Shown here: positions 1 through 8,241 of the stretch, piece by piece
How positions within the stretch are numbered: the first letter of the stretch is position 1
Layout: the number at the start of each line of letters is the position of its first letter
Assembly (NCBI GenBank): GCA_003663535.1
Contig: QMUE01000031.1
Location: 1-9,918, forward strand
Source: Thermococci archaeon
Lineage (GTDB): Archaea; Methanobacteriota_B; Thermococci; Thermococcales; Thermococcaceae
Length of the DNA: 9,918 nt
Direction of reading: 5' to 3'
Notes under the pieces: model-generated
Told to the model about the DNA's origin: nothing
Seen by the model: the letters and a program-made list of their open reading frames with translations, nothing else
The model's database searches: none
Program-made: the position numbers and the translations under genes

Positions 1-170
1 ACAGCCGTAAGGCTGGACAGCCTGCTAGGGCTGGTGTGCAAAGTAACCCCCGATTCCGGGAGGATAGGGGGTAGTGGTCGTGTGAACTGGCCTGTGAGAG
101 TGAGGCTACCGGTAACGGGATGCTGAATGAACTCTCACAAAACCCCGCCCATAAGGCCGGGGTAGTTCAC
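1..170 (+). mobile_element. Right end of an IS200/IS605-type (TnpB/IS1341-like) element, cut by the window start
   Basis: The segment ends in GGGGTAGTTCAC after a GC-rich hairpin (arms 142-150 and 155-163, loop ATAA, one mismatch). A hairpin followed by GGGGTAGTTCAC is how many archaeal TnpB-only (IS1341-type) elements end, so I place the element boundary at 170. Frame 1 is open from the window start to a TGA at 124-126 and could be the last 41 codons of the transposon protein. I recognise no TnpB motif in it, so no CDS is called. The left end, the transposase and the target motif lie outside the window. The element stops 25 bases beyond the stop codon of the DUF192 gene, so it inserted in intergenic DNA without breaking that gene. 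The family call is inference from the end structure. Confidence 0.65.
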
Positions 171-187
171 GCACTTGATGATGTTAT
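1..187 (+). ncRNA. Probable omega RNA (TnpB guide RNA) scaffold plus guide; 5' end outside the window
   Basis: A series of hairpins fills this stretch. They are CAGCC/GGCTG with a GTAA loop (2-6/11-15), CAGCC/GGCTG (18-22/29-33), ACCCCC/GGGGGT (46-51/67-72), a perfect 9-bp stem (93-101/131-139) enclosing a GC-rich interior, and the terminal hairpin (142-150/155-163). Known omega RNAs come from the 3' end of the tnpB region, fold in this multi-stem way, end at the element's right end, and use the first 16-20 bases of flanking DNA as guide. On that model the guide starts at 171 (GCACTTGATG...) and ends about 186-190, just before the stop of the convergent DUF192 gene. Transcription and the RNA ends are inferred, and the protein partner is not visible here. 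Confidence 0.5.
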
Positions 188-195
188 CAATCATA

Positions 196-660
196 TTACT
201 CCCCTCTAAGCTTCGGCTTGGGTTCTGCAAGACTTATAGTTCCATTTGAGTTTTTTATATCTATTTTACTCAATGCTTCAACTGGTGAGGGGATTGCGCT
301 TCTTTCTTCCTCCACTTCCCAGTCTATTTCGTCACCGATTTCAGCATTTAAATACTCTATAACACCCACGGGAGTCTCAATGATATATTTGGCCCCTTCT
401 TTTGGAACATAAAACCTCCAAGGCCGGGCCCTTTTCAGATCAACTACTTCCCTAGAAGAGTCCAAAAAGATAACATCTATACTCTGAAGCATAAAAAACA
501 TGTGAATGGATGCATTTAACCTTGTTTCCGAAGGCAAAATGAACACAAGAGCATAATTTACATTGGGAGTTAACATTAATCCCCTGAATCTCCTAAAGAA
601 AGTATCTGCAATTTTAACTCTTCCGGTCCACACTTTTCCCTTTGTTTTGTTTATCAACAT
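196..660 (-). CDS. DUF192 family protein
   Basis: This 154-residue protein matches the DUF192 family in its landmarks: RRFRGLM near residues 23-29, SIHMFFM around 51-57, the IDVIFLD strand right after it, and ARPWRFYVP near 78-86. DUF192 proteins are small beta-rich proteins of unknown function. Many bacterial ones are exported, but this one has no signal peptide and should be cytoplasmic. After the core domain (to about residue 115) comes a charged, proline-containing tail of about 35 residues that I do not recognise. The ATG at 660 has no clear ribosome binding site, and a TATA-like box at 687-695 lies about 30 bases upstream, so the message is probably leaderless or nearly so. It is transcribed alone, convergent with the mobile element end and divergent from the gltA-like pseudogene. 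Confidence 0.85.
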   Translation of the reverse strand: MLINKTKGKVWTGRVKIADTFFRRFRGLMLTPNVNYALVFILPSETRLNASIHMFFMLQSIDVIFLDSSREVVDLKRARPWRFYVPKEGAKYIIETPVGVIEYLNAEIGDEIDWEVEEERSAIPSPVEALSKIDIKNSNGTISLAEPKPKLRGE

Positions 661-685
661 ATCAAAGAAGAATATAGATTCTCCT

Positions 686-696
686 CTAAATAAGCA
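686..696 (-). promoter_or_regulatory. TATA box of the DUF192 gene
   Basis: On the minus strand this reads GCTTATTTA, an archaeal TATA-like element. Transcription would start about 25 bases downstream, near 662-666, almost at the ATG (660). No other AT-rich box at a suitable distance stands out. Confidence 0.4.
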
Positions 697-739
697 TTGC
701 GCCTAACTAAACTGTTCTTCTTTTTGTGAGTGGTTGTGA

Positions 740-2079
<1,340 letters not shown>

Positions 2080-2083
<4 letters not shown>

Positions 2084-2925
2084 TCTTCCCACCTCATAGC
2101 CTTTTTGGCCCTTTTCTTGTATGCTTCATATTCTTTAACCAAACTTGGTCTATCTCTGTCAATGAACTCCCCGATAATCACTTTGCCCTTGAGTTCTTCC
2201 GGAGACATTTCCTTTGCTTTACTTATGGGAACTGAGAGTTTTTGGTACCACTTTATCAATTCAGGAGCGGTTTTAAGCTTATTTCTTCTTCCAAAGCTTA
2301 TTGGGCATGGAGAGAGAAATTCAACCAAAGTAAAACCTTCCTTCTGGAGGGCTTTCTTTATACTGTTTATTCCTTGAAGATAATTGAAAACGCTCCATCT
2401 CGCTACATAGTTAGCACCAGCGGCAACAGCAAGCTCTGCAATATCAAATGGATTTTCAAAACTTCCATATGGAGCTGTAGTTCCTCTGAGGCCCTTTGGA
2501 GTAGTTGGTGCTACTTGTCCACCTGTCATTCCATAAGTAAAGTTGTTAATTAAAATCACTGTAATGTCAAGATTCCTTCTTATAGCGTGAATCAAATGAT
2601 TTCCACCAATTGCGGCTGCATCACCGTCTCCCATGAAAGCTATGACTTTAAGATCTGGATTTGCCATTTTTATTCCTGTCGCAAATGCCAAGGCCCTTCC
2701 ATGAGTAGTGTGTAAGCCGTCAAAGTTAACATAACCTGGAACTCTTGAGGAACATCCAATACCACTTACCCACACCACTTCGTCTTGGTTTAATCCAAGA
2801 TCATCAATAGCTCTGAGAGTGTATTGCAAAACAGCACCTATACCACAACCAGGACAGAATATTGTGGGAAGCATGTCTTTTCGGAGATATTTATCCCTAA
2901 TTTCGTAGCTTGACTTTAGATACAT
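2080..2925 (-). CDS. korB-2: 2-oxoacid:ferredoxin oxidoreductase beta subunit (TPP-binding), second set
   Basis: Catalytic beta subunit, 281 residues. The thiamine diphosphate/Mg motif is GDGD at residues 98-101 with NN at 126-127. Cysteines at 24, 27 (CPGCG), 58 (GIGCS) and 206 (SPCP) match the four ligands that hold a [4Fe-4S] cluster next to TPP in this family. With KorA it decarboxylates a 2-oxoacid and passes electrons through the cluster to ferredoxin, forming an acyl-CoA. The ATG at 2925-2923 overlaps the korA-2 stop by one base (TAATG) and is preceded by GAGGTGG; a GTG nine bases further up is part of that site. The next gene, korG-2, overlaps by four bases. Which 2-oxoacid is used is unclear: related second sets in Pyrococcus have been treated as an enzyme of uncertain substrate. 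Confidence 0.93.
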
Positions 2926-4088
2926 TATCCCCACCTCAAATTATCCTTAATTCTCTCTATTATCTCCTTTGGAGTGTGTATTTCGCCTCCTATCTTGGGA
3001 ATTAACTCCACTGGAGCTTTCCCGTTAGCACCCTCTTTTACCATGTGATATAACTGGCCTAAATTCATCTCAACTACATAGATTTTCTCAACCCTCTCTG
3101 CTATTCTTTCTATGAGCTCAAAATCAAACGGCCACAAGACATTTAACTTAAGGAGTCCTGCTTTGATCCCTTTCTTACGTAATTCCTTAACCGCTCTCAT
3201 TGCAGATCTTGCCACTATTCCAAAACTAATAATGACAATCTCAGCATCTTCAAGCTCATAAGCCTCATAATCAACGATATCTTTTTTATTCTTCTCTATT
3301 TTCTCGACTATCCGCTTTATCAGCTTCTCATGAATCTCACTTTGCACCGTTTTGGGCCTCCCCTTTTCATCATGTGTCAGGCCTGTAACATACGTATGAT
3401 GACCTTTTCCGAAGACAGGCATCGGAGGAACCAAATCTCCATGAATATCTCCAAAAGGATAGTTTGCTTCCTCTTCATTTGCAGGAAGCTTCCTATAAAT
3501 AAGTTCAAGCTCATCTGGATGTGGAGCATAAACCCTTTCTCTCATGTGCCCTACCTCAGCATCGGTCAACAGTATAACAGGGGTCCTGTACTTTTCAGCG
3601 AGATTAAATGCCTTTATTGTCATGTCAAATGCCTCTTGAACTGTGGCCGGGGTCAACACTATCAAGCTGTGATCGCCATGCGTTCCCCATATCGCTTGCA
3701 TTAGGTCACCCTGAGCAGCCAGAGTTGGTTGGCCCGTAGAAGGGCCACTTCTCTGGACATTCACTAGAACCAAAGGAGTTTCAGTCATTATTGCATAACC
3801 AAGATTTTCCATCATTAAACTAAACCCCGGTCCAGAGGTGGCTGTCATTGATTTAGCACCTGCCCAAGAAGCTCCTATAACAGCTGCAATACTCCCAATC
3901 TCATCCTCCATCTGAATGCTCACTCCATCTACAAGGGGCATGTAAATAGACATGGCCTCAAAAATCTCACTTGCAGGTGTTATTGGATATCCTGCATAAA
4001 ATCTACATCCTGCTAGAATTGCAGCCCTTGCTATGGCCTCATCCCCTTGAATAAAATCTACCGCTCCCACTGGAAATGGGTATCTCAT
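2925..4088 (-). CDS. korA-2: 2-oxoacid:ferredoxin oxidoreductase alpha subunit, second set
   Basis: Alpha subunit, 387 residues, built of the pyrimidine-binding TPP domain followed by a transketolase C-terminal-like domain (domains I and II of the OFOR family). Visible landmarks are QGDEAIARAAILAGCRFYAG at 14-33, GYPITPASE (from residue 33, the substrate-binding loop region), IQMEDEIGSIAAVIGASW, TATSGPGFSLM and VQRSGPSTGQPT. The C-terminal half contains the FGIVARSA segment and VVEMNLGQ. There is no fused gamma domain, in line with the separate korG-2. The start ATG overlaps the korG-1 stop as ATGA, with GGAGGG nearby, so the two enzyme sets are translationally linked. Parts of the gene are identical at the nucleotide level to the other korA of this operon. 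Without a delta (ferredoxin-type) subunit this enzyme must either share KorD or pass electrons directly from the beta-subunit cluster to free ferredoxin. Confidence 0.92.
   Translation of the reverse strand: MRYPFPVGAVDFIQGDEAIARAAILAGCRFYAGYPITPASEIFEAMSIYMPLVDGVSIQMEDEIGSIAAVIGASWAGAKSMTATSGPGFSLMMENLGYAIMTETPLVLVNVQRSGPSTGQPTLAAQGDLMQAIWGTHGDHSLIVLTPATVQEAFDMTIKAFNLAEKYRTPVILLTDAEVGHMRERVYAPHPDELELIYRKLPANEEEANYPFGDIHGDLVPPMPVFGKGHHTYVTGLTHDEKGRPKTVQSEIHEKLIKRIVEKIEKNKKDIVDYEAYELEDAEIVIISFGIVARSAMRAVKELRKKGIKAGLLKLNVLWPFDFELIERIAERVEKIYVVEMNLGQLYHMVKEGANGKAPVELIPKIGGEIHTPKEIIERIKDNLRWG
3736..4013. repeat. korA-2 copy of tracts identical to korA-1
   Basis: Within this part of korA-2, three blocks are base-for-base identical to korA-1 at a constant offset of 2599: 3736-3760 (25 bases), 3864-3918 (55 bases) and 3967-4013 (47 bases). 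The stretches between them differ at many positions, including amino acid changes. Identity extends over third codon positions. Confidence 0.85.
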
Positions 4089-4597
4089 TTCGTTCCCTCC
4101 TCATACCCTATTCTAAATGCCTTTAAGTTAATCTCCTCAGTTCCCTTTGGAACTCTTCTTCTTATTGCCTCTTCAACACTTTCTTTCTTCACAACATTTG
4201 TTTTTGCAACTAGATATCCAAGCGCAACCATATTAACAGTTAAAGCCAAGCCTACTTCCTCTTCAGCAATTCTAGTGAATGGGGCACCTGTAAACTCTTT
4301 ATCAGGTTGCACCAATTCCGTGTCAACTATTAAAAGGCCGCCCTCTCTAAGCGACTCCTTTGTGGATTCATACCCAAGCTGGGCAAGGGCAAGTAGAACA
4401 TCAGCCTTTGTCACGATTAAATCATAAATGGGATCCTTTGAAATTATCAAATCAGCAATGGAATGACCTCCCCTACTTTGAGATCCATAATCTTGTGTCT
4501 GGATAACATTGAGGCCTTCTATAGCTGCTGCATCCCCCAATATAACTCCTGCCAAAATTACTCCCTGACCACCAAACCCAGCCAGTCTAATCTGCAT
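4085..4597 (-). CDS. korG: 2-oxoglutarate:ferredoxin oxidoreductase gamma subunit
   Basis: Gamma subunit of the first set, 170 residues, with GFGGQG at residues 7-12 and the conserved QTQDYGSQSRGGHSIADLIIS segment. The start chosen is the ATG at 4597-4595: GGTGAT lies four bases upstream, and this start overlaps the korB-1 coding region by 11 bases. An ATG at 4615 would add six residues, but the ribosome binding site sits between it and 4597, so I reject it. The stop overlaps the start of korA-2 (ATGA). The subunit acts as domain III of the cytoplasmic 2-oxoacid:ferredoxin oxidoreductase together with KorA, KorB and KorD encoded just upstream. Confidence 0.93.
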   Translation of the reverse strand: MQIRLAGFGGQGVILAGVILGDAAAIEGLNVIQTQDYGSQSRGGHSIADLIISKDPIYDLIVTKADVLLALAQLGYESTKESLREGGLLIVDTELVQPDKEFTGAPFTRIAEEEVGLALTVNMVALGYLVAKTNVVKKESVEEAIRRRVPKGTEEINLKAFRIGYEEGTK

Positions 4598-5450
4598 TGT
4601 TATCACCCAACCCATAATGTTCGCTCACTTCCTCAATAAGGGAATTAAGCTCTTCTGTAAATTCTGGTTTTTCTCTATTCACTAACTCTCCAACCACAAT
4701 TTTCCCTTCAAGCTCATTTGGAGACATATTCCTTGCTTTACTTAGGGGAACACTATTCTTCTGGAACCATCTAAGCATTTCTGTTGGTGTCTTCATCCTG
4801 TTTCTTCTTCCAAACTGCACGGGACATTGAGAAATAGCTTCAACCAATGCAAAGCCCTTCACACTCAGGGCCCTTTTTATGCTTTCAATTAACTGATAAA
4901 CATGGAAAGTTGTCCACCTTGCCACATAAGATGCTCCAGCAGAGGTCACAGTCTCCGCTATATTCAAAGGATGCTCAACATTCCTATATGGTGAGGTGGT
5001 TGTAATGGCACCAAACGGTGTTGTTGGAGCCACTTGACCGCCGGTCATACCATAAATGAAATTATTAACAAGAATTACGGTAATATCAATGTTCCTTCTG
5101 GCCGCATGGATTAAATGATTCCCACCAATTCCCGCTAGATCTCCATCTCCACTTATCACCACTACCTTCTTATCGGGTAAGCCCACCTTAACTCCCGTTG
5201 CATAAGCTATTGCTCTTCCATGAGTCGTGTGCAAAGTGTCCGCCAAAAAGTAAGGAGAAGCTATCCATGCCGAGCAACCAATTCCACTCACAACCACTAG
5301 ATCCCGTGGATCAATTCCAAGTTGATCAATAGCATTTGCAAAGGCATTTAATACAGTTCCCCCTCCACATCCAGGACAAAGAGCGGTAGGAAGAGCCTCC
5401 TTTCGGAGATACTTTGCCATCTTATATTTGGTATAAATTTCTTTTGCCAT
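4587..5450 (-). CDS. korB: 2-oxoglutarate:ferredoxin oxidoreductase beta subunit (TPP-binding)
   Basis: Catalytic beta subunit, 287 residues. TPP/Mg motif: GDGD at residues 101-104 with NN at 129-130. Probable [4Fe-4S] ligands: Cys25 and Cys28 (CPGCG), Cys59 (GIGCS) and Cys209 (QCPVQFGRRN). All four are present, so the protein should be active. The ATG at 5450-5448 has GGTGAT four bases before it. The GTG at 5459, which gives three more residues, is the GTG of that ribosome binding site. It follows korA after a 55-base gap, the only sizeable gap in the operon, and overlaps korG by 11 bases. With KorA, KorG and KorD it should convert 2-oxoglutarate and CoA to succinyl-CoA, CO2 and reduced ferredoxin. 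In peptide-fermenting Thermococcales this mainly serves breakdown of glutamate-family amino acids. Specificity for 2-oxoglutarate is inferred from the operon type. Confidence 0.93.
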   Translation of the reverse strand: MAKEIYTKYKMAKYLRKEALPTALCPGCGGGTVLNAFANAIDQLGIDPRDLVVVSGIGCSAWIASPYFLADTLHTTHGRAIAYATGVKVGLPDKKVVVISGDGDLAGIGGNHLIHAARRNIDITVILVNNFIYGMTGGQVAPTTPFGAITTTSPYRNVEHPLNIAETVTSAGASYVARWTTFHVYQLIESIKRALSVKGFALVEAISQCPVQFGRRNRMKTPTEMLRWFQKNSVPLSKARNMSPNELEGKIVVGELVNREKPEFTEELNSLIEEVSEHYGLGDNNAD

Positions 5451-5505
5451 CCGCATCACCTTTAAATATTCTCAACACCAACCATCAATCAGCGATGATG
5501 AATAT

Positions 5506-6723
5506 CTAATCCGCCGAACGGTGACGAGAACGCTCGGCTGAGCTTTCTATCTCTTTTAAAATTTCTTCTACTGTTAATGGCACACCACCAATCTTGTTCA
5601 CGCCAATAACTGGAACTTCATCTCTCACAAAGCGCTGTACTTCAAGTATCACTTGCCCAAGGTTCATCTCTGGTACAATGATCAGTTGAACATTTTTAGA
5701 AAGCTCTTTAATTCTCTCTCCGGGGAATGGGTGAACAGTTTTTGGGACAAAAAGGCCAACTTTTATCCCCTTCTTTCTACCCTTCATCACCGCTCCAAGA
5801 GAAGGCCTTGCACTAACTCCCCAGCTTACAAGCAGAATTTCAGCGTCTTCAATATAGTATTCCTCCCACTTTTGAATCTCAGTCTTATGCAGTTCTATTT
5901 TCTTATGAAGTCTTCTTACTAAGCGGTCGTGAACTTCAGGAGTGTAAACATCCCTGAGACCATTCTCTTTATGAGTTGATCCTGTAACGTGAGTAAAGTA
6001 ACCATGACCAAAAAGTGGCATAGGAGGAATTAAATCCCCATGTACATCTCCAAAAGGATACTTGGCTTCTTCATCACTGGTAGGAAGTTTTCTATAGACT
6101 ATCTCCACTTCTGTTGGGTCGGGAATCTTTATTTGTTCCCTTGTATGTCCTATAATCCCATCAGCAAGAACAAGAACCGGAATTCTAAACTTCTCACTCA
6201 AGCTGAAGGCCCTTATTGTTTCCCAGAAGCTGTCTTCCACACTCGTTGAGGAGATGGCTATTATTGGATGATCGCCATGAGGTCCCCATCTCGCCTGGAA
6301 AAAGTCCCCCTGGGCTCCTTTAGTAGCTTGGCCTGTAGAAGGGCCACTTCTCTGGACATCTACTAAAACCAAGGGAGTCTCAGTGAAGATGGCATAGCCG
6401 AGGTTTTCCTGCATTAAACTAAAACCAGGACCAGAAGTTGCTGTCATGCTCTTAAACCCTGTCCAAGAAGCTCCTATAACAGCTGCAATACTCCCAATCT
6501 CATCCTCCATCTGAATGTAATAACCCTTAAGTTTCGGGAGTTCTCTTGCCATTGTTTCAGCAATTTCACTTGCAGGTGTTATTGGATATCCTGCATAAAA
6601 TCTACATCCTGCAAAAAGGGCACCATAAGCTATGGCCTCATCCCCCTGCATGAAGTAGTTCCCCTTAGGATACAGCTTTTTCAAGAGTCTTATCTGTTCA
6701 GGCTCATCTCCACGGATTATCAT
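5506..6723 (-). CDS. korA: 2-oxoglutarate:ferredoxin oxidoreductase alpha subunit
   Basis: Alpha subunit, 405 residues. An N-terminal extension of about 20 residues (rich in Glu/Arg/Lys) precedes the conserved core QGDEAIAYGALFAGCRFYAG (26-45), GYPITPASE (45-53), IQMEDEIGSIAAVIGASW, TATSGPGFSLM and VQRSGPSTGQATKGAQGD. Two domains follow in the family order: TPP pyrimidine domain, then the C-terminal transketolase-like domain with VPEMNLGQ. The ATG has GGTGAT five bases upstream and lies six bases after korD. The last dozen residues (SSAERSRHRSAD) are a charged serine/arginine tail absent from the second KorA, and are followed by a 55-base untranslated gap. It binds the 2-oxoacid and part of TPP at the interface with KorB, in the cytoplasm. 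Confidence 0.93.
   Translation of the reverse strand: MIIRGDEPEQIRLLKKLYPKGNYFMQGDEAIAYGALFAGCRFYAGYPITPASEIAETMARELPKLKGYYIQMEDEIGSIAAVIGASWTGFKSMTATSGPGFSLMQENLGYAIFTETPLVLVDVQRSGPSTGQATKGAQGDFFQARWGPHGDHPIIAISSTSVEDSFWETIRAFSLSEKFRIPVLVLADGIIGHTREQIKIPDPTEVEIVYRKLPTSDEEAKYPFGDVHGDLIPPMPLFGHGYFTHVTGSTHKENGLRDVYTPEVHDRLVRRLHKKIELHKTEIQKWEEYYIEDAEILLVSWGVSARPSLGAVMKGRKKGIKVGLFVPKTVHPFPGERIKELSKNVQLIIVPEMNLGQVILEVQRFVRDEVPVIGVNKIGGVPLTVEEILKEIESSAERSRHRSAD
6335..6612. repeat. korA-1 copy of tracts identical to korA-2
   Basis: Partner of the blocks in korA-2: 6335-6359, 6463-6517 and 6566-6612. They encode VQRSGPST, the IQMEDEIGSIAAVIGASW segment and AGCRFYAGYPITPASE, which surround the active site. 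Either strong constraint plus shared codon choice or gene conversion between the tandem genes would explain them. Confidence 0.85.
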
Positions 6724-6729
6724 GAGATA

Positions 6730-6987
6730 TCACCACTTAACAGCTATTGCAAAATCTGGACATAGAAGTTCACAGAGCTTGCACTTCACGCACTTATCTG
6801 CATTTACCGGAATCGGGTAGTGTACACCCTTTTCACTAAGTTCTTTGCTCCACTCAAATACTTTTCTTGGACAGAGTTCTAAGCAGATACCACATCCCTT
6901 ACACAGAAAGGTGTCTACACTAATTTCAACCGCTTCTGTTTTCCCGATAGAGAGATATCCATCCTTTTTAACTTCGACATTTGTCAT
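6730..6987 (-). CDS. korD: 2-oxoglutarate:ferredoxin oxidoreductase delta subunit (2x[4Fe-4S] ferredoxin)
   Basis: Small ferredoxin-type subunit of 85 residues with two full cluster motifs: C29-x2-C32-x2-C35-x3-C39-P and C66-x2-C69-x2-C72-x3-C76-P. The cysteine crossing typical of such proteins would give two [4Fe-4S] clusters that carry electrons from the TPP site out to soluble ferredoxin. The two motifs are separated by a loop of about 26 residues, longer than in a minimal bacterial ferredoxin but usual for OFOR delta subunits. I choose the ATG at 6987-6985 because GGTGAT lies four bases before it. GTG 6996 and ATG 6993 overlap that site and would add two or three residues. It is the first gene of the operon and the only delta subunit for the two enzyme sets. 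Confidence 0.92.
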   Translation of the reverse strand: MTNVEVKKDGYLSIGKTEAVEISVDTFLCKGCGICLELCPRKVFEWSKELSEKGVHYPIPVNADKCVKCKLCELLCPDFAIAVKW

Positions 6988-7030
6988 AAGCATCACCCAC
7001 GATCCACTAACCCTGTTTACGTATGTAAAA

Positions 7031-7045
7031 CATTTAAAGTTTTCG
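7031..7045 (-). promoter_or_regulatory. BRE/TATA promoter of the kor operon
   Basis: The minus strand reads CGAAAACTTTAAATG, a good match to the thermococcal purine-rich BRE followed by a TATA box. Transcription should start about 25 bases downstream, near 7005-7010, giving a leader of about 20 bases that holds the GGTGAT site before korD. No second strong promoter is evident inside the operon. Confidence 0.6.
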
Positions 7046-7050
7046 AAATT

Positions 7051-7077
7051 TTCTCACCTATGCACATGCATAGAGAA
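7051..7077. promoter_or_regulatory. Inverted repeat just upstream of the kor promoter, possible operator
   Basis: The inner arms TATGCA (7059-7064) and TGCATA (7067-7072) are separated by two bases. The outer arms TTCTC (7051-7055) and GAGAA (7073-7077) continue the symmetry, with a three-base offset on one side. It lies about six bases upstream of the BRE on the operon's strand, where archaeal activators commonly bind. It is unlike the SurR and TGR motifs known to me. No regulator gene is nearby. Confidence 0.4.
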
Positions 7078-7199
7078 TGGGTTGGCTTTTAGCGCCTGAA
7101 CAGTCAACACATATCGCCTTAATGTACACAATTCAGCATCAGATGCCCTATTTTAATATTGAAATTTAAATGAGTAGAGTTTATGTTCATAAAGGAAGA

Positions 7200-8171
7200 T
7201 TACCACATTTGAAGTTGCCAATCCAGAAGTCCTTCCATAATCATATACTCCCATTCTTTAATACATTCATGCTCGATTTTTTTCAGATGCTTCAGGTTCT
7301 GAGTGTTTGAAAAGTCCCTAATGGCCCTTGCGACACTTTTATCACATTCCCCACAATTATGGGGCCCTCTTTTCGAGCCAGCTCCCACAGGATCGCTTAG
7401 AATTCTTTTTTCAGGAAAATTCCTTTTAGCCCATTTAATAACCTCAACAACACTCCAAAGCCATGGAGGCCGATACTCCTTTTTTTCCCACAACCTCTCA
7501 TACACTGTGCCTCTTTGAATGTTAGTAATATTTATGGAGAAGGTGTCAGTATAAGGGGCAGCTTTCTTTATGCTCTCTTTTATATCCTCAATTCCATCAC
7601 GTTCATTTAGAAAAGCGGGTTTTAGAAGCAGATAAGTCTTCACATGTGCCCCAGCCTCTCTAATAACTCTACTGGCCGTGATAAATTCTTCAAAAGTATT
7701 CCCCTTATTTATCCCCACATCAGCTATGTCATCACTTGCTGTTTCAAGACCTATAGCCACCTCGAAGTGTTTGCCTTCTACTAAATCAACTAGCTCCTTA
7801 ACTGTCCCAAATCTAACAAGCTCAGAACGGGTCTCCACAACAATTTCCTTAACATCCCCAATTTTCGCCAATAAGGAGAAAATCTCCTTCCTTGTTGCAG
7901 GTTTAACTTCTCCATCATCAAAAAAGCTCCCTGAAGTAAATATTCTAACTGAAATTGGCCCTTTTTTTCCTTCAATTTTTTTGATGGCCTTTTTAAAATA
8001 TTCAATAAGATCTCTCTGAGTCCACGGTGTTTTTGGAGCCTCTGCTGGATATGAGCACATATAACATGCTTCTCCAATTCTATAACGATAACATCCTATT
8101 GTTGGTAATATTACATAAAGGGCAGTTCCTTTTTTCCCAGCAACGTTGTCCTCACTGGTCCAGAATGTCAT
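7200..8171 (-). CDS. raSEA: Archaeosine biosynthesis radical SAM protein RaSEA
   Basis: A 323-residue radical SAM protein (Elp3-like family). The cluster-binding cysteines are C27, C36 and C39 (C-x8-C-x2-C in GCYRYRIGEACYMCSYP), wider spaced than the classical CxxxCxxC, as is typical of this family. Further landmarks are IFTSGSFFDDGEV, the VVETRSEL strand, AIGLETASDDIADVGINKG, LLLKPAFLNERDGIEDI, and a C-terminal CxxC (HNCGECD). RaSEA works with the lysine transferase ArcS to turn preQ0 at position 15 of tRNA into archaeosine, cleaving the lysine adduct by SAM radical chemistry. I choose the ATG at 8171 because GGTGAG lies six bases upstream and a TATA-like box at 8204-8212 would give a short leader. 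ATG 8186 and GTG 8189 add five or six residues. ArcS is not in the window. It is transcribed alone, upstream of and codirectional with the kor operon but separated by about 200 bases with its own promoter. Confidence 0.85.
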   Translation of the reverse strand: MTFWTSEDNVAGKKGTALYVILPTIGCYRYRIGEACYMCSYPAEAPKTPWTQRDLIEYFKKAIKKIEGKKGPISVRIFTSGSFFDDGEVKPATRKEIFSLLAKIGDVKEIVVETRSELVRFGTVKELVDLVEGKHFEVAIGLETASDDIADVGINKGNTFEEFITASRVIREAGAHVKTYLLLKPAFLNERDGIEDIKESIKKAAPYTDTFSINITNIQRGTVYERLWEKKEYRPPWLWSVVEVIKWAKRNFPEKRILSDPVGAGSKRGPHNCGECDKSVARAIRDFSNTQNLKHLKKIEHECIKEWEYMIMEGLLDWQLQMW

Positions 8172-8202
8172 TGTATTCTCACCCATCACACCTTGGAAAA
8201 TT

Positions 8203-8215
8203 CCTTTTTAAGTTT
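8203..8215 (-). promoter_or_regulatory. Probable TATA box of raSEA
   Basis: On the minus strand CAAACTTAAAAAG resembles a BRE plus TATA box. Its spacing predicts a start near 8185-8190, just before the GGTGAG site that precedes ATG 8171. Confidence 0.4.
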
Positions 8216-8224
8216 GATGGAGAG

Positions 8225-8240
8225 CCGAAAAAGAGATATA
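8225..8240 (+). promoter_or_regulatory. Probable BRE/TATA promoter of the DUF996-surE pair
   Basis: CCGAAAAAGAGATATA has an A-rich BRE followed by a TATA-like element. Transcription would start near 8260-8264, ahead of the GGTGAGG ribosome binding site at 8264-8270 and the ATG at 8275. Confidence 0.45.
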
Positions 8241-8241
8241 C

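Noticed and set aside
1..126. Open frame 1 from the window start to TGA at 124-126 as a transposase C-terminus.
   Set aside because: It is open, but I recognise no TnpB catalytic or zinc-finger motif in it, and the overlapping RNA structure alone could explain the sequence. Without the upstream part it cannot be called.
175..179. TTGAT just outside the element end as a TnpB target motif.
   Set aside because: The target motif lies on the left flank of such elements; five bases on the right flank are likely chance.
7790..8077. A 95-residue minus-strand frame inside raSEA.
   Set aside because: It lies in another frame of raSEA with no ribosome binding site and no recognisable domain, while raSEA has full family motifs.
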